Assembly (NCBI GenBank): GCA_964432205.1
Contig: CAYSMK010000013.1
Coordinates: 78,141 to 142,140, forward strand
Direction of reading: 5' to 3'
Source of the DNA: Geomobilibacter sp964432205
GTDB lineage: Bacteria > Desulfobacterota > Desulfuromonadia > Geobacterales > DSM-12255
DNA length: 64,000 nt
The notes under the pieces are model-generated. The model ran no database searches. It was not told the origin of the DNA and saw only the letters and a program-made list of their open reading frames with translations. A program made the translations under genes and the position numbers. Shown here in pieces: positions 1 to 8,383 of this stretch (the stretch's first letter is position 1; each line of letters begins with the position of its first letter).

Positions 1-2770
1 ACCATGAGCAATCCCTGTCGGCACCCCAACTGCCGTATTTGGATTGAAGGTTCGGTCCGCTGTGCATCAGCGGGGTGTCGATGAGCGGGGTGGTGACGCC
101 CACCACCTGAACCGGGTTGCCGGTGACCCCGTCGCTGTCCTGGTAAGTGGTTCTTACGTTGTAGGCACTGTTTGCCTGCAGACCGGTGATGGTTGCGGTG
201 TAGGGACTCGCAGCATGGGGGAGTGTCTGCCAGGTGGTATAGGTCCCGGCGGTCGTGAGTTTGTACTCCACCAGCAGGGTGTTGCTGCCGTTGTCGTCGT
301 TGCTGTACGGTGCGGTCAGGGTGATGGAGGAGGTGCTGCTCGCAACCCCGCTCACCGTTCCGGCCGTTGTCCCGGTCACGGCCGCCGACGGGGTCGCAAC
401 GTTCATTTCCTGCTGGGCCGTACCGACGATCCCGTCGCTGTCCTGGTAGGTGACGCGAACAGTGTAGGAGGTAGAGGCCTGGAGACCGGTGATGGTCGTC
501 GTGTAGGGACTGGCCGCATGGGAGATGGTCTGCCAGGTGGTGTAGGTGCCGGCGCTCGCCAGCTTGTATTCCACCAGAAGCGAGTTGTTGGCATTGGGAT
601 CGCCGGTGTATGGCGCGGTCACGCCGATGGAGGAGGTGCCGGCGGTTGCGCTCGCTGTTCCGGCAACGGTTCTGTTGTCCGGCAGGGTGATGGTGACGGT
701 GGCGCTTCTGCTGGCCGAGACATTGCCGGCGGCATCCTTGGCCCAGGCGTAGGCGGTCCTGGTCCCCTCGCCACTGAAGGTGAACGACGCCAGCGTGGTT
801 TCCGTCCACCCCGCGGCCCCGGCGGCGGGCGCTGTGGCGCTTTCGGTGATCAGGTAGCCGGTGACGCCCACGTTGTCCGAGGCGGTGAGGGTGCTGACCG
901 GCACGGTCAGGGAGGTTGCCGTTCCCGGCATGGTGAAGCTGTTAACCGTCGGCGCGGTGGTGTCGGGCAGGGTGATGGTGACGTCAGCGCTGAGCATGTT
1001 TGAGATGTTGCCTGCTGCATCCTTTACCCACGCGTAGGCCGTGCGCAGCCCCTGGGCGGCAAAGGAGTAGCTGCTCGGCTGGCTTGCCAGCCAGCCAGCA
1101 TCGCTCGCCAACGGTGCCGTACTGTTCTCCTTGACCAGCCACCCGGTTATCCCCACGTTATCCGTGGCAGTGAATGCAGTGATGGTCACAGTGAGCGAGG
1201 TGGCGGTCGTCGGCATGGCGAAGACAGTCAGGGAAGGGGCTGCGGCGTCGTTGATGGTGACAGTGACTGCGGCACTTGTCGAGACATTGCCCGCGGCGTC
1301 CTTGGTCCATGCATAGGCGTTCCGGTTTCCATACCTGCTGAAGCTGAACATGGCCGGGGCCGTGGCTGTCCAACCGGCCGCAGCGATTGAAGGTGGCGTC
1401 GCACTTTCGGTAATTATGTAACCTGCCACACCGACGTTGTCCGTTGCCGTGAAGGCGGTGACCAGCACATTGATCGGCGAGGTCACCGGTGTGGTCATGG
1501 CGAACGAGGTGATTGTCGGCGCTGTTGCGTCGTTGATGGTGACGGTTGCGCTGCGGCTGGCCGAAACGTTGCCGGCCGCATCCCTGGCCCAGGCATAGGC
1601 GGTCCGGGTACCATAGCCGCTGAAGGTAAACGACGCAGGTGCCGTCGCCGTCCATCCGCCCCCTCCTGGTGCCGGAGCGGTAGCGTTTTCGGTGATCAGG
1701 TAGCCGGTTACTCCGACGTTGTCCGAGCCGGTGAAGGTGCTGACCGGCACGGTCAGCGAGGTCGCCGTTGACGGCATGGTGAAGGCACTGACTGTCGGCG
1801 CGGTGGTGTCGGGCGGGGTGATGGTGACGGTTGCGCTTCTGCTGGCCGAGACGTTGCCGGCGGCATCCTTGGCCCAGGCGTAGGCGGTCCTGGTCCCCTC
1901 GCCAATGAAGGTGAACGATGCCGGCGGGGTTGCCGTCCACCCGGCAGCCCCGGCTGTCGGCGCCGTGGCGCTTTCGGTGATCAGGTAGCCGGTCACGCCC
2001 ACCGCGTCTGTCGCGGTGAAGGAACTGACCGGCACGGTCAGCGAAGTCGCCGTTGACGGCATGGTGAAGGCATTGACAGTCGGCGCAGTGGTGTCGCCGG
2101 CTGTTTCATCGACACTGATCTGGCCGCTCTGGTCTCCGCTGGCGTTGGAATCTGCAAGATAGATCCGGAGATAATCAGAGGTATCCGATTGGATAGTGAC
2201 CTTGACGGCCAGGAATGACCCGGCGGGAGCCGTTCCCTGAATGCTGCTCATGTTTGGCTGGTATAGAGCCCTGGTGCCGTTGTTGACGGTAACGTCGACG
2301 GAACCGAAGGCGGTAAAGATTGCGCCTGATACATAGCCGAGCGAGAACCGCACGACTTTATTGTTAGCAGAACCGCCGTCGCGCAGATACCAGCGGTTGC
2401 CCGTAGACTGTCCTTTGACGAGTGTCGGCGAACTATAAGCGGTCGGCTTTATCATGAGGAGCATATCCGCCGGGACGCTGGAAGCGGTCCTTTGTATCCG
2501 GTCATCACACGGAAACGCGGCGGTTGTCATCGTTGTCACCCTCAATGACGAGAGGGAAGGCTCGTTGCCGCACGCCTCTGTCCAGTTCGTGGTGAACCCG
2601 CCGTATGACTGACCGCTACTGATCTGCCATCGGTAGGCCGTAACGAGTGATTGGGCGGACTGTGGTTTTAAGAACCCTTGAAACATGAATACACTGGCAA
2701 CAAGTGTCAGGATCAGCACTAAATATGGTCTGGGAACTGATAGTATGGTACGCAGAACGGTCTTTGCCAT
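1..2770 (-). CDS. Surface repeat protein with five Ig-like and two FN3-like domains, probable cytochrome (3' end off window)
   Basis: An uninterrupted minus-strand frame of about 923 codons starts at the ATG at 2770-2768 and runs off the left edge. An N-terminal hydrophobic segment (about residues 14-32) looks like a signal or anchor. After a unique region to about residue 224 come five ~94-aa Ig-like repeats (about 225-697). Each has the pattern TAPTV..F.MP, TD.VGVTGYLI.ES, GW.A..P and AYAWAKDAAGNVS. Two fibronectin-type repeats (about 698-898) follow, with LLVEYKL, YTTWQT and ITGLQA motifs. The last visible residues contain LMHSGPNLQSKYGSWG and then DCSW. In Geobacter multihaem cytochromes an LMHNS..NL..K.G.WG stretch precedes a CxxCH haem site. 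The frame stops one base into the next codon (T), so a CSWCH motif is possible but not seen. Role inferred: a secreted redox or adhesion protein. The repeats are sure; the haem is not. Confidence 0.8.
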   Translation of the reverse strand, partial: MAKTVLRTILSVPRPYLVLILTLVASVFMFQGFLKPQSAQSLVTAYRWQISSGQSYGGFTTNWTEACGNEPSLSSLRVTTMTTAAFPCDDRIQRTASSVPADMLLMIKPTAYSSPTLVKGQSTGNRWYLRDGGSANNKVVRFSLGYVSGAIFTAFGSVDVTVNNGTRALYQPNMSSIQGTAPAGSFLAVKVTIQSDTSDYLRIYLADSNASGDQSGQISVDETAGDTTAPTVNAFTMPSTATSLTVPVSSFTATDAVGVTGYLITESATAPTAGAAGWTATPPASFTFIGEGTRTAYAWAKDAAGNVSASRSATVTITPPDTTAPTVSAFTMPSTATSLTVPVSTFTGSDNVGVTGYLITENATAPAPGGGGWTATAPASFTFSGYGTRTAYAWARDAAGNVSASRSATVTINDATAPTITSFAMTTPVTSPINVLVTAFTATDNVGVAGYIITESATPPSIAAAGWTATAPAMFSFSRYGNRNAYAWTKDAAGNVSTSAAVTVTINDAAAPSLTVFAMPTTATSLTVTITAFTATDNVGITGWLVKENSTAPLASDAGWLASQPSSYSFAAQGLRTAYAWVKDAAGNISNMLSADVTITLPDTTAPTVNSFTMPGTATSLTVPVSTLTASDNVGVTGYLITESATAPAAGAAGWTETTLASFTFSGEGTRTAYAWAKDAAGNVSASRSATVTITLPDNRTVAGTASATAGTSSIGVTAPYTGDPNANNSLLVEYKLASAGTYTTWQTISHAASPYTTTITGLQASTSYTVRVTYQDSDGIVGTAQQEMNVATPSAAVTGTTAGTVSGVASSTSSITLTAPYSNDDNGSNTLLVEYKLTTAGTYTTWQTLPHAASPYTATITGLQANSAYNVRTTYQDSDGVTGNPVQVVGVTTPLIDTPLMHSGPNLQSKYGSWGADRDCSW

Positions 2771-2930
2771 GATAACCTCGAGAATTGGGTAAATGCATAG
2801 ATCCCTGAACGCTGAAACGTCTGGGTGTAACGTCCACGCATGCCGGATACGGGCAGGCCAGACAGAAAAATGGCTCACCAATTATCCAGCGTGGCACCGG
2901 ACGACTGTCAGTGCAGGCGGTTAAACCTGC

Positions 2931-3269
2931 TTATGCAGAGACACAATGTGCGGGAGGTGCTCGGGAGGAGTTTGGAACGACAAAGGGCTGCGGAGTGGAA
3001 ACAGTTTCAGTGCTGCGAACATGCGGCAGTGGTGAGAGGGCGATGGTGAAGGAAGGCTGTATTGCCGTAAGGGCGAAAAGGTCCTGTTGCTGGAAATTTT
3101 CCTTGCACTTCTTGATCTGGTTCTGGATTACCGCACGCGGGCGGGGCTTTGGCGTGGACGATGTGAATCCCGTCAGATTCGGCAGCTTAAGGCCGAGCGA
3201 GATCAGGCCGGCCATGAGCGGGACGATCAAGAGAGAGACCCACACTCTTTTGGAAGAACTAATCGTCAT
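2931..3269 (-). CDS. Small membrane-anchored RAPP protein, copy 1
   Basis: A 112-aa protein of unknown function. Residues about 10-28 form one hydrophobic segment (signal or membrane anchor). It is followed by LPNLTGF, a basic block KPRPRAVIQNQIKK, a Pro/Ser/Thr-rich middle and a C-terminal SSRAPPAHCVSA. The same architecture recurs at 7138-7473 and 31694-32038, and as a decayed near-identical copy at 30569-30861. The conserved parts are the basic block (not in the 7138 copy) and the Arg-Ala-Pro-Pro tail. It sits 160 bp upstream of the repeat protein on the same strand. A C-terminal R-x-P-P tail also occurs, from memory, in DUF2946/CopL-type small proteins, but the metal-ligand His/Cys of those is not evident here. 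The start has only a weak AAGG Shine-Dalgarno sequence. The antiparallel 135-aa frame at 2911-3318 is judged a shadow because only the minus frame is conserved between copies. Confidence 0.7.
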   Translation of the reverse strand: MTISSSKRVWVSLLIVPLMAGLISLGLKLPNLTGFTSSTPKPRPRAVIQNQIKKCKENFQQQDLFALTAIQPSFTIALSPLPHVRSTETVSTPQPFVVPNSSRAPPAHCVSA

Positions 3270-3661
3270 GAAATGCCTTGAATCGGGATTGACACGGTAC
3301 GTTGCCTTTGCTGATTAGTACCTGATAGCAAATTGTTTGTACTAGCAAACTATGCAAATTCTGCACCAATACAAAACGATTCTAATGTTTACAATATGTC
3401 AAAGTGCAACATGTTAAATTGGCAGGGCTTTTGTCGTAGGTGTTCGGCTGGGAGGTAGGGCGGTAGTCCGGGGTTACCTGTCACATTCCTCTTTTCGCGT
3501 ACCCGACTTCGCCGGATAACGGAATCGGCTGGTAGTTTGCCCGCAGTGAAAAAGTGGGGCGAGACTAGCGCCGGTGGTGGGTCGATGTTTGACGTCGCTT
3601 CCCAATGAACATGATCGCAAGAAGGGGATTTTGCACAGTCACCTTTAGAATGGATGAAAAT
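3270..3661. other. Non-coding gap
   Basis: A 392-bp gap between the small RAPP gene and the CBS-domain gene, both on the minus strand. The part at 3320-3420 is AT-rich and is the likely promoter region for the RAPP gene. I see no convincing terminator or conserved frame. A short G-rich stretch at 3449-3478 only vaguely recalls the 3' half of a GEMM riboswitch. Confidence 0.5.
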
Positions 3662-5107
3662 TCATCTCCAGATCATCTGTCCCAGCAGGAACCGTCGCTG
3701 AAGCAGTCGCTTAAAGGAGCGGACCTCCTCCAGAGCCAGTTTCAGCCCTCCCGTTTCCATCCGGTTGAGCCGGTCCAGGGAGATGGTGTTGTTCGGCGTT
3801 TTCCCTTCACGAAGTGATTCCACCTGAAAACGGAGCCGCAGTAATATGAGCTGATCAAAGGCAGCCCGCAGATTGTCTGCTTCAACCCGGTTTAATGTCC
3901 CGGCCTCAACCAGACGTGCAATGCGCTCCAGCGTGCCGCCATCCAGAATCTTAGATTCCAGAGCCAGGACCTTTATCCCCTCGGTAATGGTAAAAATACC
4001 GCCCCTCTTTATGTCCAGCAGCTCCTGATGCCCGTCCCCCGTTTCTGTCTTAATCCGGCCCGTCCAGTCGAGCGGTATGCGGATGCGATGAACATTGGCA
4101 GCCATTTTCATCAGAAAGAGTTCGTTGCGCCCCAGGTGGCTCGCGATGTGTTGTTTAACCTCCAGTTCAAAGGCGGGATCGCCGTACAGGGTACGCATGT
4201 CGCAGAACATGGCCACGTTGATGATGTTTTCCAGCGAGGCGACTGAGAACCACTGGTCCACCTCCCGGCGCCAGCCGTCACTGCTTCTGCGCCAGGATTC
4301 GTTGGACGCCATGGTGGCGCCGGGACAGTAGGGAATGCCGATGGCGACGAAAGCATCGATAACGTCGCGACAGAATGCAGCGAGTTGCGCGACTTCGGCA
4401 ACTGTCAGGCCGTCAGCATGGATCAGGGCGGTATCCTGGTCCGTTGTCAGGGTCTGCTCCCCGCGGCCTTGACTCCCCAGCACGACAAAGGCAAAACAAT
4501 CGCTCAGGTCTGCATAGCGGCCGGCTCGCACAACCTGTATCAGGCGGAGCAGAATCCGGTCATTGAGACGGGCGATCAGCCGGATCAACTCCTGAATATT
4601 CACCCCTGTTGCGAGCAGGTGCGCCACCAGATCCTGAACACGGTGATGAAGCATGCGCAGCTCATCAATCGTGGCAGCCTCTTCAATTTCCCGTATCAGA
4701 TGCTGCGGTGACTGTTCCCGGAGACGGCAGATGTCGGATTCGGTGATGATCCCGGCCAGGTGGCCGGCTTCATCAAGGACGATCAGGCGGTGAATCCTGT
4801 GCCGGGTCATCCGGAGCACTGCATCACGGATACGTTCGTCCCTGCGGATGGTTATCAGAGGGGCATTCATGACCGAACGGACATGCACTTCATGCGGATC
4901 AATATCCTGCGCCACAAGCTTGTTGCGCAGGTCACGGTCGGTCATGATACCTATCGGGATGTCCTGTTCACAGACCACCAGGCTGGAGATGTTCTGGTCA
5001 CGCATACGCCGTGCGGCGTCAACCACGAGGTCGTCGGGACCGCAGGAGAACACGTGAGGACGGTAACACTGACCCACGGTCAGAAACAGGACATTCGAAT
5101 CGTTCAT
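3662..5107 (-). CDS. CBS-domain protein with DUF294-type nucleotidyltransferase
   Basis: A 481-aa cytoplasmic protein. Residues about 10-130 hold a CBS pair (IGIMTDRDLRNK and LAGIITESDICRL are the typical CBS end-strands), expected to bind adenine nucleotides. A helical region and a nucleotidyltransferase-like DUF294 domain follow, with the signature GSQGRGEQTLTTDQD around residue 210, which keeps the G-S and D-x-D elements of the fold. The C-terminal third matches the DUF294_C helical domain (FQVESLREGK, LKLALEEVRSFKRLL). Similar proteins (signal-transduction protein with CBS and nucleotidyltransferase domains) often sit beside Na+ transporters. Here the gene lies 165 bp downstream of nhaD in the same direction. 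The substrate is unknown; control of ion transport by adenylate charge is inference. Confidence 0.88.
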   Translation of the reverse strand: MNDSNVLFLTVGQCYRPHVFSCGPDDLVVDAARRMRDQNISSLVVCEQDIPIGIMTDRDLRNKLVAQDIDPHEVHVRSVMNAPLITIRRDERIRDAVLRMTRHRIHRLIVLDEAGHLAGIITESDICRLREQSPQHLIREIEEAATIDELRMLHHRVQDLVAHLLATGVNIQELIRLIARLNDRILLRLIQVVRAGRYADLSDCFAFVVLGSQGRGEQTLTTDQDTALIHADGLTVAEVAQLAAFCRDVIDAFVAIGIPYCPGATMASNESWRRSSDGWRREVDQWFSVASLENIINVAMFCDMRTLYGDPAFELEVKQHIASHLGRNELFLMKMAANVHRIRIPLDWTGRIKTETGDGHQELLDIKRGGIFTITEGIKVLALESKILDGGTLERIARLVEAGTLNRVEADNLRAAFDQLILLRLRFQVESLREGKTPNNTISLDRLNRMETGGLKLALEEVRSFKRLLQRRFLLGQMIWR

Positions 5108-5272
5108 GGTCAGGTTCCGTTATCTCCGGAAACCCCTGCGCTCTCATACCGGGAGAGGGCTCGGGGGCATTCCGTCGGAGGCGGTTACACGATCAAAAAA
5201 TAACGGGAAGTTTCCTCCCCGTTCACTACATGGTATCAGCCCGCAGGTGGTTTTCAATACGCCTCTGCCTGG

Positions 5273-6676
5273 TCAGGGGTGGAAATAGCGGGCATTCAGG
5301 ATCAGGTGCGCGGCTATGCTTGCTGCGTAGCCGAGCGCGATTGCCCAGCTCCATCTGAGATGGGCGCCAAAGGTGTAGATGCCGCGGGCCGAACCCATCA
5401 GCGCCACCCCCGCGGCCGAGCCGATGGAAAGCAGGCTGCCTCCGACACCGGCGGTCAGCGTCACCAGCAACCACTGGCCGTGTGACATTTGCGGGTCCAT
5501 GGTCAGAACGGCGAACATGACCGGGATGTTGTCAATGATGGCCGAAAGAACACCTACCAGCACATTCGCCGCAGTGTGTCCCAGCCCGTCGTACATGAAC
5601 TTGGACCCGCCTGCCAGGTAGCCGAACTGCCCCAGGCCGCCGACGCAGAGGATTACTCCGTAGAAGAACAAAAGGGTGTCCCATTCGGCCCTGGCGATCT
5701 TGCGGAAGAGATCGAATTGTGCATGGTAGTGACCGGTCACATCCAGTGGGTTGTCACCGTTCAGCATACGCCCTTCAGCCTTCTTCAGGTAGTAGGAGAA
5801 GAACGAGAGATATCCCAGCCCCAGCATCATCCCCACTGCCGGCGGCAGATGCAGGAAATTGTGGAACGAGACCGCAGTCACGATGGTCAGCAGAAATAAC
5901 ACCATGATGCGTCTGGCCCCGAGTTTCATCAGCACCGTTTCATTGCTCACCTCGGGTTTTTCCTTCGGCACCGCCAAGCTCATGAAGATTGCCGGAATGA
6001 GCCAATTGACGACCGATGGTACGAAGATGGCAAAAAACTCGAAGAAACTCACCTTGCCTTTCTGCCAGACCATCAGCGTGGTGATGTCGCCAAAGGGTGA
6101 GAAGGCACCGCCGGCATTGGCAGCCACCACAATATTGATACAGGCCACCACCACGAATTTCGTATTAGTTCCCCCCACGGCCATGGCTACTGCTCCCATA
6201 AGCAGGGCGGTGGTCAGGTTGTCCGCAACGGGTGAGATGAAGAAGGCCAGTAATCCGGTCATCCAGAATACTGTCCGCAGGGTGAACCCCTTGTTCACGA
6301 GCCAGGAACGGAGCGCCTGAAAAACGTTCCGCTCTTCGAGGGCGTTGATGTAGGTCATGGCCGCCAGCAGAAAGAGGAACAGTTCGGCGTATTCGGTCAG
6401 GTTGTGCATGATGGCTGCATGTGCATGGTCAGGCCTGCCCATGGCCTGGTACGACAGGGCCACCAGCACCCATATGATACCGGCCGCAACAATTACCGGC
6501 TTGCTCTTGCGCATGTGGAGCTGCTCTTCAAGGATCACAGCCCCATAGGCCACCGCAAACAGCAGCAGGGCACCGATCCCCATGCCCGTGCGGGTCAGGT
6601 CGGCAATCTCTCCCGCGCCTGCGGCCCCTGCCGGTAGCGGAAGGAAAATCATAAGCAGAATGTATAGGTAATGCAT
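5273..6676 (-). CDS. nhaD: NhaD-type Na+/H+ antiporter
   Basis: A 467-aa inner-membrane protein with a signal-like first segment and about a dozen hydrophobic helices. It carries the NhaD/ion-transporter-superfamily marks SPVADNLTTALLMG, GGAFSPFGDITTLMVWQ and SAIIDNIPVMFAVLTM, which contain the buried Asp-Asn and Asp-Thr residues associated with Na+/Li+ binding. Length and motifs fit NhaD (about 470-490 aa). It should extrude Na+ in exchange for H+ and so support growth in salt or alkaline conditions. The start at 6676 follows a GAGAGG sequence. It lies 34 bp downstream of the YkgJ-like gene and 165 bp upstream of the CBS gene, so the three are probably one transcript. Confidence 0.92.
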   Translation of the reverse strand: MHYLYILLMIFLPLPAGAAGAGEIADLTRTGMGIGALLLFAVAYGAVILEEQLHMRKSKPVIVAAGIIWVLVALSYQAMGRPDHAHAAIMHNLTEYAELFLFLLAAMTYINALEERNVFQALRSWLVNKGFTLRTVFWMTGLLAFFISPVADNLTTALLMGAVAMAVGGTNTKFVVVACINIVVAANAGGAFSPFGDITTLMVWQKGKVSFFEFFAIFVPSVVNWLIPAIFMSLAVPKEKPEVSNETVLMKLGARRIMVLFLLTIVTAVSFHNFLHLPPAVGMMLGLGYLSFFSYYLKKAEGRMLNGDNPLDVTGHYHAQFDLFRKIARAEWDTLLFFYGVILCVGGLGQFGYLAGGSKFMYDGLGHTAANVLVGVLSAIIDNIPVMFAVLTMDPQMSHGQWLLVTLTAGVGGSLLSIGSAAGVALMGSARGIYTFGAHLRWSWAIALGYAASIAAHLILNARYFHP

Positions 6677-6710
6677 GATGATTGAATCCTCTCAAGTGAT
6701 TAATGGTTGA

Positions 6711-7064
6711 CTAAGGTGTCCGGACGCATCTACGTCCATGGGCAAGGGTCGGATAATCCCGGCAGATGGCGGGTTTGGTGTCGTTGATGCCGCACAACGC
6801 GGTACGGGTATCGACGCGAACGATGAACGGGCAGCGCTCTTCCGGCTTGCCGGTTTCGGGATTGATCCAGATCCAGCCGAGAGGGTTGACGCGTGCCAGT
6901 AGATCGTTACGCCCCTGTCGTCGCCAGCGTTCGATATCGTGCCGGGACGCCCGCAGATGACCGCCAAAGGCTTCGCAGCAGCAGCCGCAGCAGGCGCAGT
7001 TGTTTATCCGATCAGCGCCGCAAGACAAGACGATGCGCAGACACTTCTTGAGTGTCCGGAACAT
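6711..7064 (-). CDS. YkgJ-family cysteine cluster protein
   Basis: A 117-aa protein with a dense N-terminal cysteine cluster (NCACCGCCCEAFGG, about residues 22-35) and two later cysteines in RCPFIV and ICRDYP. This is the CxxC...C...CRxYP layout of the YkgJ/UPF0153 family, annotated as zinc- or iron-chelating. The start follows a strong AGGGAGGGACC site. It is the gene just upstream of nhaD with a 34-bp gap, so cotranscription is likely. The biochemical function of the family is poorly defined, and no specific role in antiport is implied by the sequence. Confidence 0.8.
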   Translation of the reverse strand: MFRTLKKCLRIVLSCGADRINNCACCGCCCEAFGGHLRASRHDIERWRRQGRNDLLARVNPLGWIWINPETGKPEERCPFIVRVDTRTALCGINDTKPAICRDYPTLAHGRRCVRTP

Positions 7065-7137
7065 GGTCCCTCCCTGGAGCGAGGTGAACTCGTCTTACGA
7101 AACGATGTCTATGTTGGAGAGGATGAGGAGCAGCGGG

Positions 7138-7473
7138 TCAGGCAGGTGGCGCCCTGCTGGGAGATGAAAAGAAATTCGGATTTGATGAAGGGAAGATGGG
7201 CTCGGGCAGAAGGGTGGGGAGCAGGGGAGCCGCTGAAGTTTGAACCTCTTTTGAAACGACACTTCTGCGGACGGCAACCGCAAGCCGCCTGCCTTCCATG
7301 ACCGATACGTGCGTTTCGCAATCTGGCTGGAAGTTCGGAATCTTATCCGTGGAAAAGGTGATCGGAGAAAGCAGCAGCAGAACAACGATCAGGGCCTGCG
7401 ACAGGACTCTGCGTGGAGAAGTTCGTACTACTGCTGCAAAAGCATCTGCTGTCGGACGGATAAATGCCAACAT
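7138..7473 (-). CDS. Small membrane-anchored RAPP protein, divergent copy
   Basis: A 111-aa protein from the ATG at 7473, preceded by AAGGATTTTCAAG; a longer frame to 7524 lacks a better site. It has an N-terminal basic region, one transmembrane segment (LSQALIVVLLLLSPITFS, about residues 24-41), a Pro/Ser-rich C-terminal half and the ending SPSRAPPA. It shares length, topology and the Arg-Ala-Pro-Pro-Ala tail with the copies at 2931 and 31694 but lacks their KPRPRAVI block, so it is a more distant relative or an analogue. It lies between otsB and the YkgJ-like gene, all on the minus strand. Function unknown. Confidence 0.6.
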   Translation of the reverse strand: MLAFIRPTADAFAAVVRTSPRRVLSQALIVVLLLLSPITFSTDKIPNFQPDCETHVSVMEGRRLAVAVRRSVVSKEVQTSAAPLLPTLLPEPIFPSSNPNFFSSPSRAPPA

Positions 7474-7579
7474 CTTGAAAATCCTTATGATTAGCTGTTG
7501 GTATTTTGCCGGCAATGTATGCATTTTTTGACCACTTGTCCAGTCGATTCGTGTAGTCGATTTGTGTACGTAACCCTCG

Positions 7580-8383
7580 TTAAAGCCGGGGACCTTGGGG
7601 TTGTTGGTCTCTCAATGGAGCATCATGCAATTCCAGTATCCCGATCATTGAGTTGAGAAGTCCGAGGATCTCCGACTGTTTGCTCAGGTAATACGAGGCA
7701 GCCGTCTTATCGCCCTCCCCGATATGAACGCCGAACAGATCAATACGTTTCAGTTGAAAGATTTCTTCGTCGGTAACATCATCGCCGAAATATATCGCCC
7801 GCTTCAACCCGAACAGATCCATGGCGGAGATAAGCGCTTCCCCTTTGGTGAATGCCTCCATCGGGACCAGATTTACGACATATTTGCCCCCAATCCTTTT
7901 GGGACCGGGTTCGAGTTTGTCGATAGCGGCATCTATTCTCGCAAGTGCACGTTCCGGGTCCTCTGCCTTGCGATAATGGAGTGATAACGATTCGCCCTTG
8001 AATTCGATTTCCACACCTTGTTCATACATGAGCATGTCATGCAGCTGGGTTCGCCATTTCAGGCACCAGTTGATGAACTGCCAGTTCCGGGCGCTTTCGT
8101 GGGGGGGCCATTCTGCGCCATGATTGCCGACGAGCAGGTGAGGCTCGAACCCGAGAATACCCATGGCATCTTTCCTCGACCTCCCGGTGATCACTGCCAC
8201 CTTTGCCACGTTCGCCAGCCGCTTCATGGTCACCTGTACCGGTTCCGACACCTGTGCCGCGGAATACTCATCGACAATCGGTGCCAGGGTACCGTCCAGG
8301 TCGAAGGCGAACAGGGTGTCGGGTGCCACATAGCGTGCCAGAGCGGCAAGACCTTCTGCATTGAATAGATACGTTGGAGTCAT
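7580..8383 (-). CDS. otsB: Trehalose-6-phosphate phosphatase
   Basis: A 267-aa HAD-superfamily phosphatase. Motif I is FAFDLDGTLAP (nucleophile Asp and acid/base Asp), motif II is VAVITGRSR, and motif IV is YFGDDVTDEEIF with the Mg2+ aspartates. A conserved GNHGAEWP segment and VVNLVPMEAFTKGEAL are typical of OtsB. It dephosphorylates trehalose 6-phosphate to trehalose in the cytoplasm. The start overlaps the otsA stop by four bases (ATGA), which implies translational coupling. Length is normal for the family. Confidence 0.95.
   Translation of the reverse strand: MTPTYLFNAEGLAALARYVAPDTLFAFDLDGTLAPIVDEYSAAQVSEPVQVTMKRLANVAKVAVITGRSRKDAMGILGFEPHLLVGNHGAEWPPHESARNWQFINWCLKWRTQLHDMLMYEQGVEIEFKGESLSLHYRKAEDPERALARIDAAIDKLEPGPKRIGGKYVVNLVPMEAFTKGEALISAMDLFGLKRAIYFGDDVTDEEIFQLKRIDLFGVHIGEGDKTAASYYLSKQSEILGLLNSMIGILELHDAPLRDQQPQGPRL

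Noticed and set aside
44..1003. 319-aa plus-strand frame at the left edge
   Set aside because: It is the shadow of the repeated Ig/FN3 coding sequence on the minus strand; its Gly/Arg-rich translation has no domain pattern.
2616..2897. 93-aa minus-strand frame over the start of the repeat protein
   Set aside because: It is in another frame than the signal peptide and Ig-like repeats and shows no conserved feature.
2911..3318. 135-aa plus-strand frame opposite the RAPP gene
   Set aside because: The related copies conserve the minus-strand protein, with TM helix and RAPP tail, and not this frame.
3420..3480. GEMM/c-di-GMP riboswitch
   Set aside because: Only a short stretch like GGTAG..CGGGGTTACC matches the 3' part; the conserved 5' half is missing and no gene follows on that strand.
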